DNA from: Pseudomonas reactans
Lineage (GTDB): Bacteria > Pseudomonadota > Gammaproteobacteria > Pseudomonadales > Pseudomonadaceae
DNA length: 64,000 bases
Direction: 5' to 3'
Assembly (NCBI RefSeq): GCF_013385825.1
Contig: NZ_JACAPG010000002.1
Location: 154,771 to 218,770, forward strand
Below are positions 1 to 10,729 of the stretch, piece by piece. Both the position numbers and the translations under genes were made by a program. The notes under the pieces were generated by a model, which saw only the letters and a program-made list of their open reading frames with translations, had not been told where the DNA came from and searched no databases. The first letter of the stretch is position 1. Each line of letters begins with the position of its first letter.

Positions 1-1130
1 AACGCGGGTTTGATCAGCAGTTCCGGCAGCTTCTCCAGCGCTTCGGCCAGCACCGGCGCCTCACCGCACCACCAGGTGGCGATGGACGGCAGAATCAGCT
101 CTTCACCAAATAAGAACTCGTTGATCTTCGGCAAAAAGCCCAGCAAACCGGGTGATTCCAGCACGCCGCTGCCCAAGGCATTGGCCACCAGCACATTGCC
201 TTGGCGCACGGCATCCAGCAAACCCGGTACGCCGAGGGCCGAGTCCGTGCGCAGCTCCAGCGGGTCGCAGAAGTCATCGTCGAGGCGACGCATGATCGCG
301 TGCACCCGGCGTAGGCCGCTGAGGGTTTTCAGGAACACAGTGCTGTCGCGCACGGTGAGGTCACCGCCTTCCACCAACGGGTAGCCCAACTGGCGGGCAA
401 GGTAGAGGTGTTCGAAGTAACTTTCGTTGAACCGGCCAGGCGTGAGCAGCACGATCAGCGGCGGCTGGTCATCACCGGGCGCCTGGCGGGCCAGGGTTTC
501 CTGCAAGGTGCGGAAAAAACCGGTGAGGTGCTGCACCTGCAAGTCACGGTAAAGATCCGGGAAGGCGCGGGACACGATGGTGCGGTTTTCCAACGCATAA
601 CCGGCACCGGATGGCGCCTGGGTACGGTCGGCAGTGACCCACCAGCGACCATCCGGCGTGCGCGCCAGGTCCACGGCATAGAGGTGCAGGAACGCACCGT
701 CCGGCGGCTGGATGCCCTGGCACGGCCACAGGAAATTGTTATGTCCGAATACCAGCTCAGCCGGCAACAAGCCTTCCTTGATCAGGCGTTGCGGGCCATA
801 GAGATCGGCCAGTACGGCATTGAGCAGGCGTGCACGTTGCGCGATACCCGCCGAGAGGTGCTGCCATTCATCAGCCGCCAGCACATGGGGCAGCAAATCC
901 AGCTCCCACGGGCGGTCGGCACCCTTGGGGTCGGCGTAGACGTTGTAGGTCACGCCGTTTTCCTGGATCTGCCGGGTCAACAGCGCCTGGCGCTGGGCCA
1001 GTTGCGCGGGCGTGCTGCGTTGCAGGTGATCCAGCAAGCGCCGCCAATGGGCACGCACCGCGCCGCTGTCATCCAGCAGTTCGTGATAAGTGCCCGCGGT
1101 CAGCGGGTAACGGTCGAGCAAGTCGGACAT
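1..1130 (-). CDS. Circularly permuted ATP-grasp protein (partial, N-terminal part)
   Basis: The reverse strand reads without a stop from ATG at 1130 to the window edge, giving about 376 residues that start MSDLLDRYPLTAGTYHELLD. The content (NGVTYNVYADPKGADRPWEL, LLPHVLAADEW, LLTPGRFNESYFEHLYLARQ, LGVPGLLDAVRQGNVLVANA) is that of the circularly permuted ATP-grasp family (COG2308/DUF404-DUF407). Members are predicted ligases that make amide or peptide bonds; their substrate is unknown. The C-terminal part, in relatives usually followed by an alpha-E domain, lies outside the window. It follows the transglutaminase gene on the same strand, separated by a REP pair, as expected for a conserved gene cluster. 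Family assignment is firm; function is inferred. Confidence 0.85.
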   Translation of the reverse strand, partial: MSDLLDRYPLTAGTYHELLDDSGAVRAHWRRLLDHLQRSTPAQLAQRQALLTRQIQENGVTYNVYADPKGADRPWELDLLPHVLAADEWQHLSAGIAQRARLLNAVLADLYGPQRLIKEGLLPAELVFGHNNFLWPCQGIQPPDGAFLHLYAVDLARTPDGRWWVTADRTQAPSGAGYALENRTIVSRAFPDLYRDLQVQHLTGFFRTLQETLARQAPGDDQPPLIVLLTPGRFNESYFEHLYLARQLGYPLVEGGDLTVRDSTVFLKTLSGLRRVHAIMRRLDDDFCDPLELRTDSALGVPGLLDAVRQGNVLVANALGSGVLESPGLLGFLPKINEFLFGEELILPSIATWWCGEAPVLAEALEKLPELLIKPA

Positions 1131-1185
1131 GGAACGCTCGGCAGAGGCAAGGGGGCTCAGTTTAATGCAAATTCATCGCAATCTA

Positions 1186-1277
1186 CTGTAGGAGCCGGCT
1201 TGCCGACGATAGCGGTGGTTCAGGCAACATTTCTGGTGACTGATATAGCGCAATCGCCGGCAAGCCGGCTCCTACAG
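1186..1277. repeat. REP palindrome pair
   Basis: Two inverted copies of the Pseudomonas REP core (CTGTAGGAGCCGGCTTGCC and its reverse complement) flank about 55 nt between the transglutaminase and ATP-grasp genes. Such pairs can form a long stem in RNA and are mobilised by a RAYT transposase elsewhere in the genome. Confidence 0.9.
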
Positions 1278-1288
1278 TTGGATGGCGT

Positions 1289-4200
1289 TCAGTCATTTTT
1301 ATTGGGGAAACGCCGTAGATCGAGGGTCATGGGTAATTCATCGTTCACCACTACCGTCGGCACAGATTGCTTCCCAGGGCTATGCCCCAACCGGAAAAAC
1401 CGCGCCATGCGCCGGCTCTCTGCCTCGTTGGCATTCACCGGCAGGCTGTCGTAATTGCGCCCGCCCGGATGGGCGACGTGGTACTGGCAGCCGCCCAGCG
1501 AACGCTGCATCCAGGTGTCCAGCAGGTCGAACACCAGCGGCGCATGCACCGGGATGGTCGGTTGCAGGCAGTTGGCCGGTTGCCAGGCGCGATAACGCAC
1601 GCCAGCGACGAACTCACCGACTCGCCCAGTCGGTTGCAGCGGAACCGGGACGCCATTGCAGGTCAGCAGGTAGCGCTGCGGGGGCAGCCCGGTCAATTTG
1701 ACTTGCAGACGCTCAAGGGACGAATCCACGTAACGCACCGTGCCGCCGACCGCTCCCTCCTCTCCCAGGACGTGCCAGGGCTCCAGAGCCTGACGCAGCT
1801 CCAGCTCGATCCCGCTGACGGCGTAGTCACCCACTTTGGGGAAACGGAATTCCAGGTGCGCGGCAAACCACTCGGCGCGCAGCGGGTAGCCGGCGCTGTT
1901 GAGTTCGACGATCACGTCGGCAAAGTCTTGCTCGATAAAATGCGGCAGCAGGAAACGGTCGTGCAGCTCCGTGCCCCAGCGCGCCAGCTTCGGCGGCGCG
2001 TAGGGTTCGCGCCAGAAACGCGCGACCAGCGCCCGTAGCAACAACTGCTGGGTCAGGCTCATGCGCGCATGGGGAGGCATTTCAAAGGCCCGCAGTTCAA
2101 GCAGGCCCAAGCGGCCGGTGGCGCCGTCCGGCGAATAGAGTTTGTCGATGCAAAATTCGGCGCGGTGGGTATTACCCGTCACGTCGATCAGCAGGTTGCG
2201 CAGCAATCGGTCCACTAACCACGGCGGGCATTCTTCGCCGGGCTCTGGCATTTGTGCGAAGGCGATTTCCAATTCGTACAGCGCGTCATTACGCGCCTCG
2301 TCCACCCGTGGAGCCTGGGAAGTCGGGCCGATGAACAGACCGGAAAACAGGTAGGACAATGACGGGTGGTTGTGCCAGTAGCTGATCAGACTGCGCAGCA
2401 GATCGGGTCGGCGCAGGAACGGTGAGTCCTTGGGCGTTGCACCACCGAGTACAAAGTGATTACCGCCGCCGGTACCGGTGTGACGCCCGTCGATCATGAA
2501 TTTTTCGGTGGTCAATCGCGTTTGCCGCGCCTCTTCGTAGAGAAATTCGGTGCGTTCCACCAACTCGTCCCACGTGGCGGACGGCTGCACGTTGACCTCA
2601 ATCACACCCGGGTCCGGCGTGACGCGGAAGTTACTCAGCCGCGTGTCGGCCGGCGGCTCGTAGCCTTCCAGCAATACCGGGCAGTGCAGCTCTTCGGCGG
2701 TGGCTTCAATGGCTGCCACCAACTCCAGATAGTCTTCAACGCGCTCCAAGGGCGGCATGAACAGATAGAGGCGCCCGTCCCGCGCTTCGGCGCACAGGGC
2801 GGTGCGGGTCAGCCAGTCGGCGGATTCGTCCACCTTGGGCACGCGCTCATCACTCGGCGCAGGCTCTGCATGGTGTTGCAGTTGCGCCGTGGCCGGCAGC
2901 TCCGGCTGATCCTGGTTCGGATCCGTCGGATGTACAAACGGGTACTCCGCCGCCGTCACCCATGGCTGCGAGGCCAGTGGCAGGCGATAGCCCAACGGCG
3001 AATCCCCCGGCACCAGGCGGCAGTGGTTGTCACGCAGGTACCAGCGCCCGCTCTGCCAACGATCATTGGCCGCCGTGCGCGCCAGCGGCAGCACTTGGCC
3101 GATGACTTTATCCAGGCCCTGGCTGAACACCTTGCGCAGGCGTTCGCGCTCCAGATCGTCGCTCAGCCGCGGATCTTGGGCGGTGACGTTTTGCGGCAGC
3201 GCGCCTTCGCGCCACAGGTAGTAGAAGTTGTCTTCGAAGGCCGGGAACACAAAGCGCGCCGGTAATTTGAGGCGCTCTGCGACGCTGGCCAGGAAACGTC
3301 CGGTCAGCGCGCCGTCCGCGCCGTAGTCTTCTTGCTCATCGGCAATCAACGCGCTGTTGTGCCAGATCGGCACGCCGTCGCGGCGCCAGTAGCAATTAAG
3401 CGACCAACGCGGCAACTGCTCGCCGGGGTACCACTTGCCCTGGCCGAAGTGCACCAACCCCTTGGGTGCGTAGTGCTTGCGCATACGCTGGAACAACTCG
3501 GCGGAGAGCCGACGTTTGTCCGGCCCGAGCGCGGCGGTGTTCCACTCGGCGCCGTCGGGATCGTCGATGGAAACGAAGGTCGGCTCGCCGCCCATGGTCA
3601 GGCGCACATCGTCCTTGAGCAGGTCGCCATCGATCTGACGACCCAAGGCCTGGATCGCCAGCCATTGTTCTTCGGTGTAAGGCTTGGTGACGCGTGGGGC
3701 TTCCCAAATCCGCTCAACCGACATTTCGTGGGTGAATTCGCACTCGCAAGGCTCCACCAGCCCACTGATCGGTGCGGCGGACGATGGATCGGGACTACAC
3801 GCCAACGGAATATGGCCTTCACCGGCGAACAACCCGGAGGTGGCGTCCAGGCCGATCCAGCCGGCGCCGGGCAAATACACTTCGCACCAGGCGTGCAGGT
3901 CGGTGAAGTCCACTTCGGTGCCGGAAGGCCCATCGAGGGCTTTGACGTCGGCGGTGAGTTGAATCAGGTAACCGGACACGAAACGTGCTGCCAGCCCCAG
4001 ATTTCGCAGGAGCTGCACCAGCAACCAGGCCGAGTCGCGACACGAGCCGGAGGCATTTTCCAGAGTGAATTCAGGCGTTTGCACACCCGGTTCCATGCGA
4101 ATCAAGTAGCCGATATCAGCCGCCAGGCGCTGATTGAGGCCCACCAGAAAGTCCACGGCCGGCAAGGGCGTGCGGTCGATACCCGCCAGGTACGCGGCGA

Positions 4201-4579
4201 ACTTCGGCGTCAGTGGCAGCGTTTCCAGGTACGGCGCCAGCTCGCGCTGCTCGTCGGCGGCGTAGCTGAAGGGGATTTTCTCGGCATAGGGCTCGAGGAA
4301 AAAGTCAAAGGGGTTGAACACCGCCATTTCAGCGACCAGGTCGACCTCGATGCGCAGCTCATTGGTCTTTTCCGGAAACACCAAGCGCGCCAGGTAATTG
4401 CCTTGAGGGTCTTGCTGCCAATTGATGAAGTGCTGTTCGGGCAGCACTTTCAGCGCGTAGGACAGAATCCGCGTGCGGCTATGGGCCGCCGGGCGTAGAC
4501 GCACAATCTGCGGGCCGAGTTCGACCGCGCGGTCGTAGCGGTAATGCGTAACGTGGTGCAACGCGACATGAATCGACAC
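1289..4579 (-). CDS. Transglutaminase-like protein with DUF2126 domain
   Basis: A 1096-residue protein. GTG at 4579 is chosen because AGGAGG lies 6-7 nt upstream and the product then begins with the family start MSIHVALHHVTHYRYD; an upstream ATG at 4621 lacks this. The N-terminal bacterial transglutaminase-like half carries a complete Cys-His-Asp triad: C180 (GSCRDSAW), H229 (LHAWCEVYL) and D245 (WIGLDATSG). The C-terminal half is DUF2126 (COG4196), with VIEVNVQP and GTGGGNHFVLGG strands that recall glutamine-synthetase/GCS-like amidoligases. In many proteobacteria this gene sits beside permuted ATP-grasp and alpha-E genes, as here. A role in making or attaching a peptide modification has been proposed for such clusters; the substrate is unknown. 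No signal peptide, so probably cytoplasmic. Confidence 0.9.
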   Translation of the reverse strand: MSIHVALHHVTHYRYDRAVELGPQIVRLRPAAHSRTRILSYALKVLPEQHFINWQQDPQGNYLARLVFPEKTNELRIEVDLVAEMAVFNPFDFFLEPYAEKIPFSYAADEQRELAPYLETLPLTPKFAAYLAGIDRTPLPAVDFLVGLNQRLAADIGYLIRMEPGVQTPEFTLENASGSCRDSAWLLVQLLRNLGLAARFVSGYLIQLTADVKALDGPSGTEVDFTDLHAWCEVYLPGAGWIGLDATSGLFAGEGHIPLACSPDPSSAAPISGLVEPCECEFTHEMSVERIWEAPRVTKPYTEEQWLAIQALGRQIDGDLLKDDVRLTMGGEPTFVSIDDPDGAEWNTAALGPDKRRLSAELFQRMRKHYAPKGLVHFGQGKWYPGEQLPRWSLNCYWRRDGVPIWHNSALIADEQEDYGADGALTGRFLASVAERLKLPARFVFPAFEDNFYYLWREGALPQNVTAQDPRLSDDLERERLRKVFSQGLDKVIGQVLPLARTAANDRWQSGRWYLRDNHCRLVPGDSPLGYRLPLASQPWVTAAEYPFVHPTDPNQDQPELPATAQLQHHAEPAPSDERVPKVDESADWLTRTALCAEARDGRLYLFMPPLERVEDYLELVAAIEATAEELHCPVLLEGYEPPADTRLSNFRVTPDPGVIEVNVQPSATWDELVERTEFLYEEARQTRLTTEKFMIDGRHTGTGGGNHFVLGGATPKDSPFLRRPDLLRSLISYWHNHPSLSYLFSGLFIGPTSQAPRVDEARNDALYELEIAFAQMPEPGEECPPWLVDRLLRNLLIDVTGNTHRAEFCIDKLYSPDGATGRLGLLELRAFEMPPHARMSLTQQLLLRALVARFWREPYAPPKLARWGTELHDRFLLPHFIEQDFADVIVELNSAGYPLRAEWFAAHLEFRFPKVGDYAVSGIELELRQALEPWHVLGEEGAVGGTVRYVDSSLERLQVKLTGLPPQRYLLTCNGVPVPLQPTGRVGEFVAGVRYRAWQPANCLQPTIPVHAPLVFDLLDTWMQRSLGGCQYHVAHPGGRNYDSLPVNANEAESRRMARFFRLGHSPGKQSVPTVVVNDELPMTLDLRRFPNKND

Positions 4580-4754
4580 GGCGGCCTCCTGCGAGCCAGG
4601 GCATGGAAACAAAGCGCGCAAGACTTATGCCAGAGCGGCGGTCATTGCGCTTTATCGTAAGACCCGTTGCAGTACAGCACCAAAACGGCGCTGTGGCTGC
4701 GCCAATGGTGCGAGGCTCGCACATATTTGTGGCAGGCGTGATGAATCTACTCAA

Positions 4755-5204
4755 TCAGCGCGTTTTGCGCGCGGCGATCGCGGTTTGGCGCAGGTGGCGT
4801 ATGTCTAGGAGTCGCTGGCGCATTTCGCGATGGCGCTGGCTGTTGAGCAGCAGTAACCCCAGCAGTGGAAAGAGCACCGCCAAGCCATAGACCAGCGTGG
4901 GCAGGTCGTACTGGATCATCGGCAAGACGAACAACAAACAAGCCGCCAGATACCCGGCCACCAGCCTGGTTGCCCAGGCGTAGCCTCGCGCAATCATCAC
5001 ATTGGCGAACACAATCACCGCCACCAGCCCCAGGATCATGGCGCCCGAGTAGCTGGACTTGAGCTCGGGATCGACGGCGCGCAGGTAGGTCACACCCGCC
5101 ATGGACACGGCCGCCGAACCGGAGAAGATCGCCATGAAGATGGTGCCCATGAAAACCGGGAAATAGCGCGCCAGGAAACTGCGCATATCGGGAAAGCCGC
5201 TCAT
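4755..5204 (-). CDS. Small integral membrane protein, unknown function
   Basis: 149 residues, not recognised. Four hydrophobic segments can be seen (about residues 13-36, 53-72, 80-97 and 102-120), followed by a basic C-terminal tail (LNSQRHREMRQRLLDIRHLR). Its ATG overlaps the TGA of the upstream gene (ATGA at 5201-5204), so the two are almost certainly translated together. A small multi-helix membrane protein coupled behind a protein with a hydrophobic core is the layout of many toxin-protector pairs, for example immunity proteins of pore-forming effectors. That is inference only. It could equally be an accessory subunit of its partner. Confidence 0.7.
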   Translation of the reverse strand: MSGFPDMRSFLARYFPVFMGTIFMAIFSGSAAVSMAGVTYLRAVDPELKSSYSGAMILGLVAVIVFANVMIARGYAWATRLVAGYLAACLLFVLPMIQYDLPTLVYGLAVLFPLLGLLLLNSQRHREMRQRLLDIRHLRQTAIAARKTR

Positions 5205-6133
5205 TCCGTCAGGTCCTCGTAGAGGCCGATGGCAATTGTTTCGGCACTGCCCACGTGGCCGCTGCGGTGGCTGCCCCAGATGCCGAGGACGCCTCCCAGG
5301 GCATCCCTGAGCTGGGTCATGGTGGCATGGCGAATTTGCGTGGAACTGTAGCTTTTGGTCAGTTTACCGGCGCGCTGCTGTAACTTGAGCAGCTTGGGCG
5401 TCAGGCTGGGATCACGCAGGCTGAGCAACTCCTTGGTCAACTTCTTGCGTTCCTGGCGGCTCAGGCCCTTGAGCAACTCGTACCAACTCTTGCCCAATGC
5501 TGCGGCCTTGTTGGCCTTGAGCAGCCGGACCGTGGTCAACGCACCCGTGCCGATACCCACCAACGAGGCCGCATCAAGGATGGGCGAAACGGCGCCATAC
5601 CATTCGGCGTCGTCCATGCGATCGTTGGCATCCGGGTCGAGTACTTCGTTAAAGGTACGTGCCACGCCAAACCCGCATTGCGCACTGCTGGCCAACGCCG
5701 CCGTGATACCAATGCCCACCACAAACGCACTGGCGCCGGCGGTGAAGGGGACGGCCACGCTGCCACTGAACACCACGATCCAGCCAATGATCGCTGCGCC
5801 GCACGACAGCCCCATGTCGAATGCCTCCTTCTGCAGGCGACCTTCGCGGGGGTCGGTTTTCACCTGTTCCACAAACTGGGCGGGCGAAATGTACTTCTGC
5901 GCCTCGCGCAAAATGACGCGCTTGGGCCTGATGCTGCAGATCGGCTTGAATTCGCGCAGGGTCACCACGTTGAAATCGGCGTCAATGTACACGACACCCG
6001 CGCCGACGATACCGGGGTCTGCGTCGATGGCAGCGAACAGGCGCGGCAGGTTGATCTGGCTCTCGATGCGCTGGCGCGCCATGAATTGGGAGCGATTGAA
6101 GTCCATGCCGATGCCGGCCAGGGGGGTGCCCAT
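5201..6133 (-). CDS. Unknown protein with hydrophobic core; possible membrane-active effector
   Basis: 310 residues; ATG at 6133 has AAGGAAGAG 7 nt upstream. I do not recognise a named family with confidence. The N-terminal ~100 residues are soluble and mixed (VVYIDADFNVVTLREF, RVILREAQKYISPAQF). A Gly/Ala-rich hydrophobic hairpin follows (about residues 108-158, with IIGWIVVFSGSVAVPFTAGA), then a second apolar patch (AVSPILDAASLVGIGTGAL) and a very basic segment (ELLKGLSRQERKKLTKELL). No signal peptide. Soluble head, Gly-rich hairpin and basic tail resemble pore-forming toxins or type VI cargo, but no vgrG, hcp or PAAR gene is in the window. Its stop overlaps the start of the downstream small membrane protein. 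Function unproven. Confidence 0.65.
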   Translation of the reverse strand: MGTPLAGIGMDFNRSQFMARQRIESQINLPRLFAAIDADPGIVGAGVVYIDADFNVVTLREFKPICSIRPKRVILREAQKYISPAQFVEQVKTDPREGRLQKEAFDMGLSCGAAIIGWIVVFSGSVAVPFTAGASAFVVGIGITAALASSAQCGFGVARTFNEVLDPDANDRMDDAEWYGAVSPILDAASLVGIGTGALTTVRLLKANKAAALGKSWYELLKGLSRQERKKLTKELLSLRDPSLTPKLLKLQQRAGKLTKSYSSTQIRHATMTQLRDALGGVLGIWGSHRSGHVGSAETIAIGLYEDLTE

Positions 6134-6176
6134 GGGGGTGCTCTTCCTTGAAAAATTGCGGTGACGGGTCTGACGT

Positions 6177-6261
6177 CATCGCCGGCAAGCCGGCTCCTAC
6201 CGTTGACCGCATTCCAACGTTAAAACGCGGTCAACGGTAGGAGCTGGCTTGCCAGCGATGG
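6177..6261. repeat. REP palindrome pair
   Basis: Two inverted REP copies (CGCCGGCAAGCCGGCTCCTAC and the GTAGGAGCTGGCTTGCCAGC variant) flank an inner inverted repeat (CCGTTGACCGC/GCGGTCAACGG), giving one long imperfect stem upstream of the 6133 gene and downstream of ygiQ. Confidence 0.9.
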
Positions 6262-6306
6262 CAATCTAATGGGCGCCACCTTAACAAACAGGCTCGCCAC
6301 CGAATA

Positions 6307-6337
6307 GAAAGCAAAACGCCAGCACTAGGCTGGCGTT
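6307..6337 (-). terminator. Rho-independent terminator of the ygiQ-type gene
   Basis: A 9-bp perfect stem AACGCCAGC/GCTGGCGTT (6315-6337) with a 5-nt loop. On the minus strand it is followed by TTGCTTTCT, and it lies 20 nt past the stop of the radical SAM gene. Confidence 0.8.
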
Positions 6338-6356
6338 CTAACTATTCAGGCTGCGA

Positions 6357-8660
<2,304 letters not shown>

Positions 8661-8719
8661 GACGGTGACCGGTGTTGAGATGGAAAATCGCGGGCGCGGA
8701 ATATAGCACAAATTTTGAC

Positions 8720-8746
8720 CAATTCCGACGGTAATGGTCGGAATTG
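8720..8746. repeat. Perfect 10-bp inverted repeat between dnaB and ygiQ
   Basis: CAATTCCGAC, a 7-nt spacer, then GTCGGAATTG. It sits 10 nt after the dnaB stop and about 60 nt before the ygiQ start. Downstream on the minus strand the sequence is A+T-rich but not a clean T-run, so it may be a weak dnaB terminator or an operator for ygiQ. Confidence 0.55.
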
Positions 8747-8756
8747 AGCAGACGGG

Positions 8757-10154
8757 TTATTCGTCGTCGTCGAAGTTGTAGCTGCCCGGCGCGAGGTTCT
8801 CGAAGCGGGTGTACTTACCGATGAAGGCCAGGCGGATAAAACCGATGGGGCCGTTCCGCTGCTTGCCGATGATGATCTCGGCGATGCCCTTGTGCTCGGT
8901 CTCGGGGTGGTACACCTCGTCGCGGTACACGAACATGATGACGTCGGCGTCCTGCTCGATCGCACCCGATTCCCGCAAGTCGGAGTTCACCGGGCGCTTG
9001 TTGGGACGTTGTTCCAGGGAACGGTTGAGCTGGGACAGCGCCACCACTGGGCAGTTGAATTCCTTGGCCAGGGCTTTCAAGGACCGGGAAATCTCGGAAA
9101 TCTCGTTGGTCCGGCTGTCACCGCTGGAACCCGGGATCTGCATCAACTGGAGGTAGTCGATCATGATCAGGGCGATGTCACCGTGCTCACGCACCAGGCG
9201 GCGGGTGCGTGCACGCATCTCCGAGGGGCTGATGCCCGCGGTGTCGTCGATGAACAGCTTGCGGTCATTGAGCAGGTTGACCGCCGAGGTCAGCCGCGGC
9301 CAGTCGTCGTCTTCCAGCTGGCCGGAACGCACCTTGGTCTGGTCGATACGCCCCAGGGACGAGAGCATCCGCATGATCAGCGATTCACCGGGCATCTCGA
9401 GGGAGTACACCAAGACAGTCTTGTCGCTGCGCAACACGGCGTTTTCCACCAGGTTCATCGCGAAGGTGGTCTTACCCATGGACGGACGACCGGCAACGAT
9501 GATCAAGTCGGACGGCTGCAGGCCGCTGGTCTTCTCGTCCAGGTCGGCATAACCGGTAGAAATACCGGTGATGGCCGCGTCGGTGTTGAACAGCGTGTCG
9601 ATACGGTCGATGGCCTTGGTCAACAGCTCGTTGACGCCCACCGGGCCGCCGGTTTTCGGGCGGGCCTCGGCGATCTGGAAGATCTGGCGTTCGGCTTCGT
9701 CGAGGATCTCTTCGGCGGTACGCCCTTCCGGATTGAAGGCGCTGTCGGCGATCTCGGTGCTGATACCGATCAGTTGGCGCAGCGTGGCCCGCTGGCGAAC
9801 AATCTGGGCATAGGCTTTGATGTTGGCGACGGACGGCGTGTTCTTCGCCAGCTCACCGAGGTAGCCGAGGCCGCCAACCTGGGAGGTCTGGCCTTCCTTG
9901 TCTAGCTGCTCGGCCAAGGTCACCACATCGATCGGTGAGTTCTGGTCGGCCAGCTTGGCGATGGCGCGGAAGATCAGGCGGTGGTCATGGCGATAGAAGT
10001 CACCGTCCGAGACTTGATCCAGCACGCGTTCCCAGGCGTTGTTGTCCAGCATCAAACCACCGAGCACGGCCTGTTCGGCCTCGATGGAATGCGGCGGCAC
10101 CTTCAGGGCAGCGGTTTGCAGATCGTATTGCTCAGGAGCTGAAATATCGTTCAT
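8757..10154 (-). CDS. dnaB: Replicative DNA helicase DnaB
   Basis: 465 residues from ATG at 10154 (MNDISAPEQYDLQ); a GTG two codons upstream is the only nearby alternative. The N-terminal primase-interacting domain (PHSIEAEQAVLGGLMLDN) is followed by a RecA-like helicase domain with Walker A GRPSMGKTT (K228), Walker B LIMIDYLQLM and the motif SDLRESGAIEQDADVI. It forms the hexamer that unwinds DNA 5'-3' at the replication fork. It is the last gene of the rpsF-rpsR-DUF2232-rplI-dnaB block, but a terminator hairpin sits between it and rplI, so it may be read partly from its own promoter or by read-through. Confidence 0.98.
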   Translation of the reverse strand: MNDISAPEQYDLQTAALKVPPHSIEAEQAVLGGLMLDNNAWERVLDQVSDGDFYRHDHRLIFRAIAKLADQNSPIDVVTLAEQLDKEGQTSQVGGLGYLGELAKNTPSVANIKAYAQIVRQRATLRQLIGISTEIADSAFNPEGRTAEEILDEAERQIFQIAEARPKTGGPVGVNELLTKAIDRIDTLFNTDAAITGISTGYADLDEKTSGLQPSDLIIVAGRPSMGKTTFAMNLVENAVLRSDKTVLVYSLEMPGESLIMRMLSSLGRIDQTKVRSGQLEDDDWPRLTSAVNLLNDRKLFIDDTAGISPSEMRARTRRLVREHGDIALIMIDYLQLMQIPGSSGDSRTNEISEISRSLKALAKEFNCPVVALSQLNRSLEQRPNKRPVNSDLRESGAIEQDADVIMFVYRDEVYHPETEHKGIAEIIIGKQRNGPIGFIRLAFIGKYTRFENLAPGSYNFDDDE

Positions 10155-10180
10155 GGCCACTTGGAATTTGGGGAGTGTAG

Positions 10181-10217
10181 AAAAACAAAAGGCACGACCT
10201 GTAAACAGGATCGTGCC
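10181..10217 (-). terminator. Terminator or attenuator between rplI and dnaB
   Basis: On the minus strand GGCACGATCCTG pairs with CAGGTCGTGCC around a short loop and is followed by TTTTGTTTTT. One T-C mismatch interrupts the stem. It ends 27 nt before the dnaB start, so it limits ribosomal-protein transcription into the helicase gene. Confidence 0.85.
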
Positions 10218-10264
10218 CGATGTTAACTGGCTGACACGCGAGGTGCCAGTCAGTTAGGTGCTGC

Positions 10265-10711
10265 TTAAGCTGCTACCACGATAACGCGTACGGTGGCTTC
10301 AACTTCGGCGTGCAGGTGCACGGCTACGTCGAATTCGCCTACGTTACGGATGGTGCCGTTCGGCAGACGAACTTCGCTCTTCTGCACTTCAACGCCGGAG
10401 GCGGTCAGTGCATCAGCGATGTCGTGGGTGCCGATCGAACCGAACAGCTTGCCTTCGTCACCGGCGGTGGCAGTGATAGTCACTTCCAGCTCAGCCAGTT
10501 GGGCAGCGCGAGTTTCGGCCGAAGCTTTTTTGTCTGCTGCTGCTTGTTCCAGCTCAGCACGACGCTCTTCAAACGCAGCCAGGTTGGCAGCGGTTGCAGC
10601 GGTGGCTTTGCCGTATGGCAGCAGGTAGTTACGACCGTAACCGGCCTTAACGTTCACTTTGTCGCCCAGGTTGCCCAGGTTGGCGACTTTTTCCAGAAGG
10701 ATCAGTTGCAT
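10265..10711 (-). CDS. rplI: 50S ribosomal protein L9
   Basis: 148 residues, full family length. [20 protein letters not shown] and [16 protein letters not shown] form the conserved N-terminal RNA-binding domain. A long charged helix ([19 protein letters not shown]) joins it to the C-terminal domain ([14 protein letters not shown]). L9 binds 23S rRNA near the base of the L1 stalk and spans neighbouring ribosomes, affecting reading-frame fidelity. ATG at 10711 has AGAGGA upstream. It lies 18 nt after the DUF2232 gene in the rpsF operon. Confidence 0.98.
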   Translation of the reverse strand: MQLILLEKVANLGNLGDKVNVKAGYGRNYLLPYGKATAATAANLAAFEERRAELEQAAADKKASAETRAAQLAELEVTITATAGDEGKLFGSIGTHDIADALTASGVEVQKSEVRLPNGTIRNVGEFDVAVHLHAEVEATVRVIVVAA

Positions 10712-10729
10712 GTGAAAATCCTCTAACTT

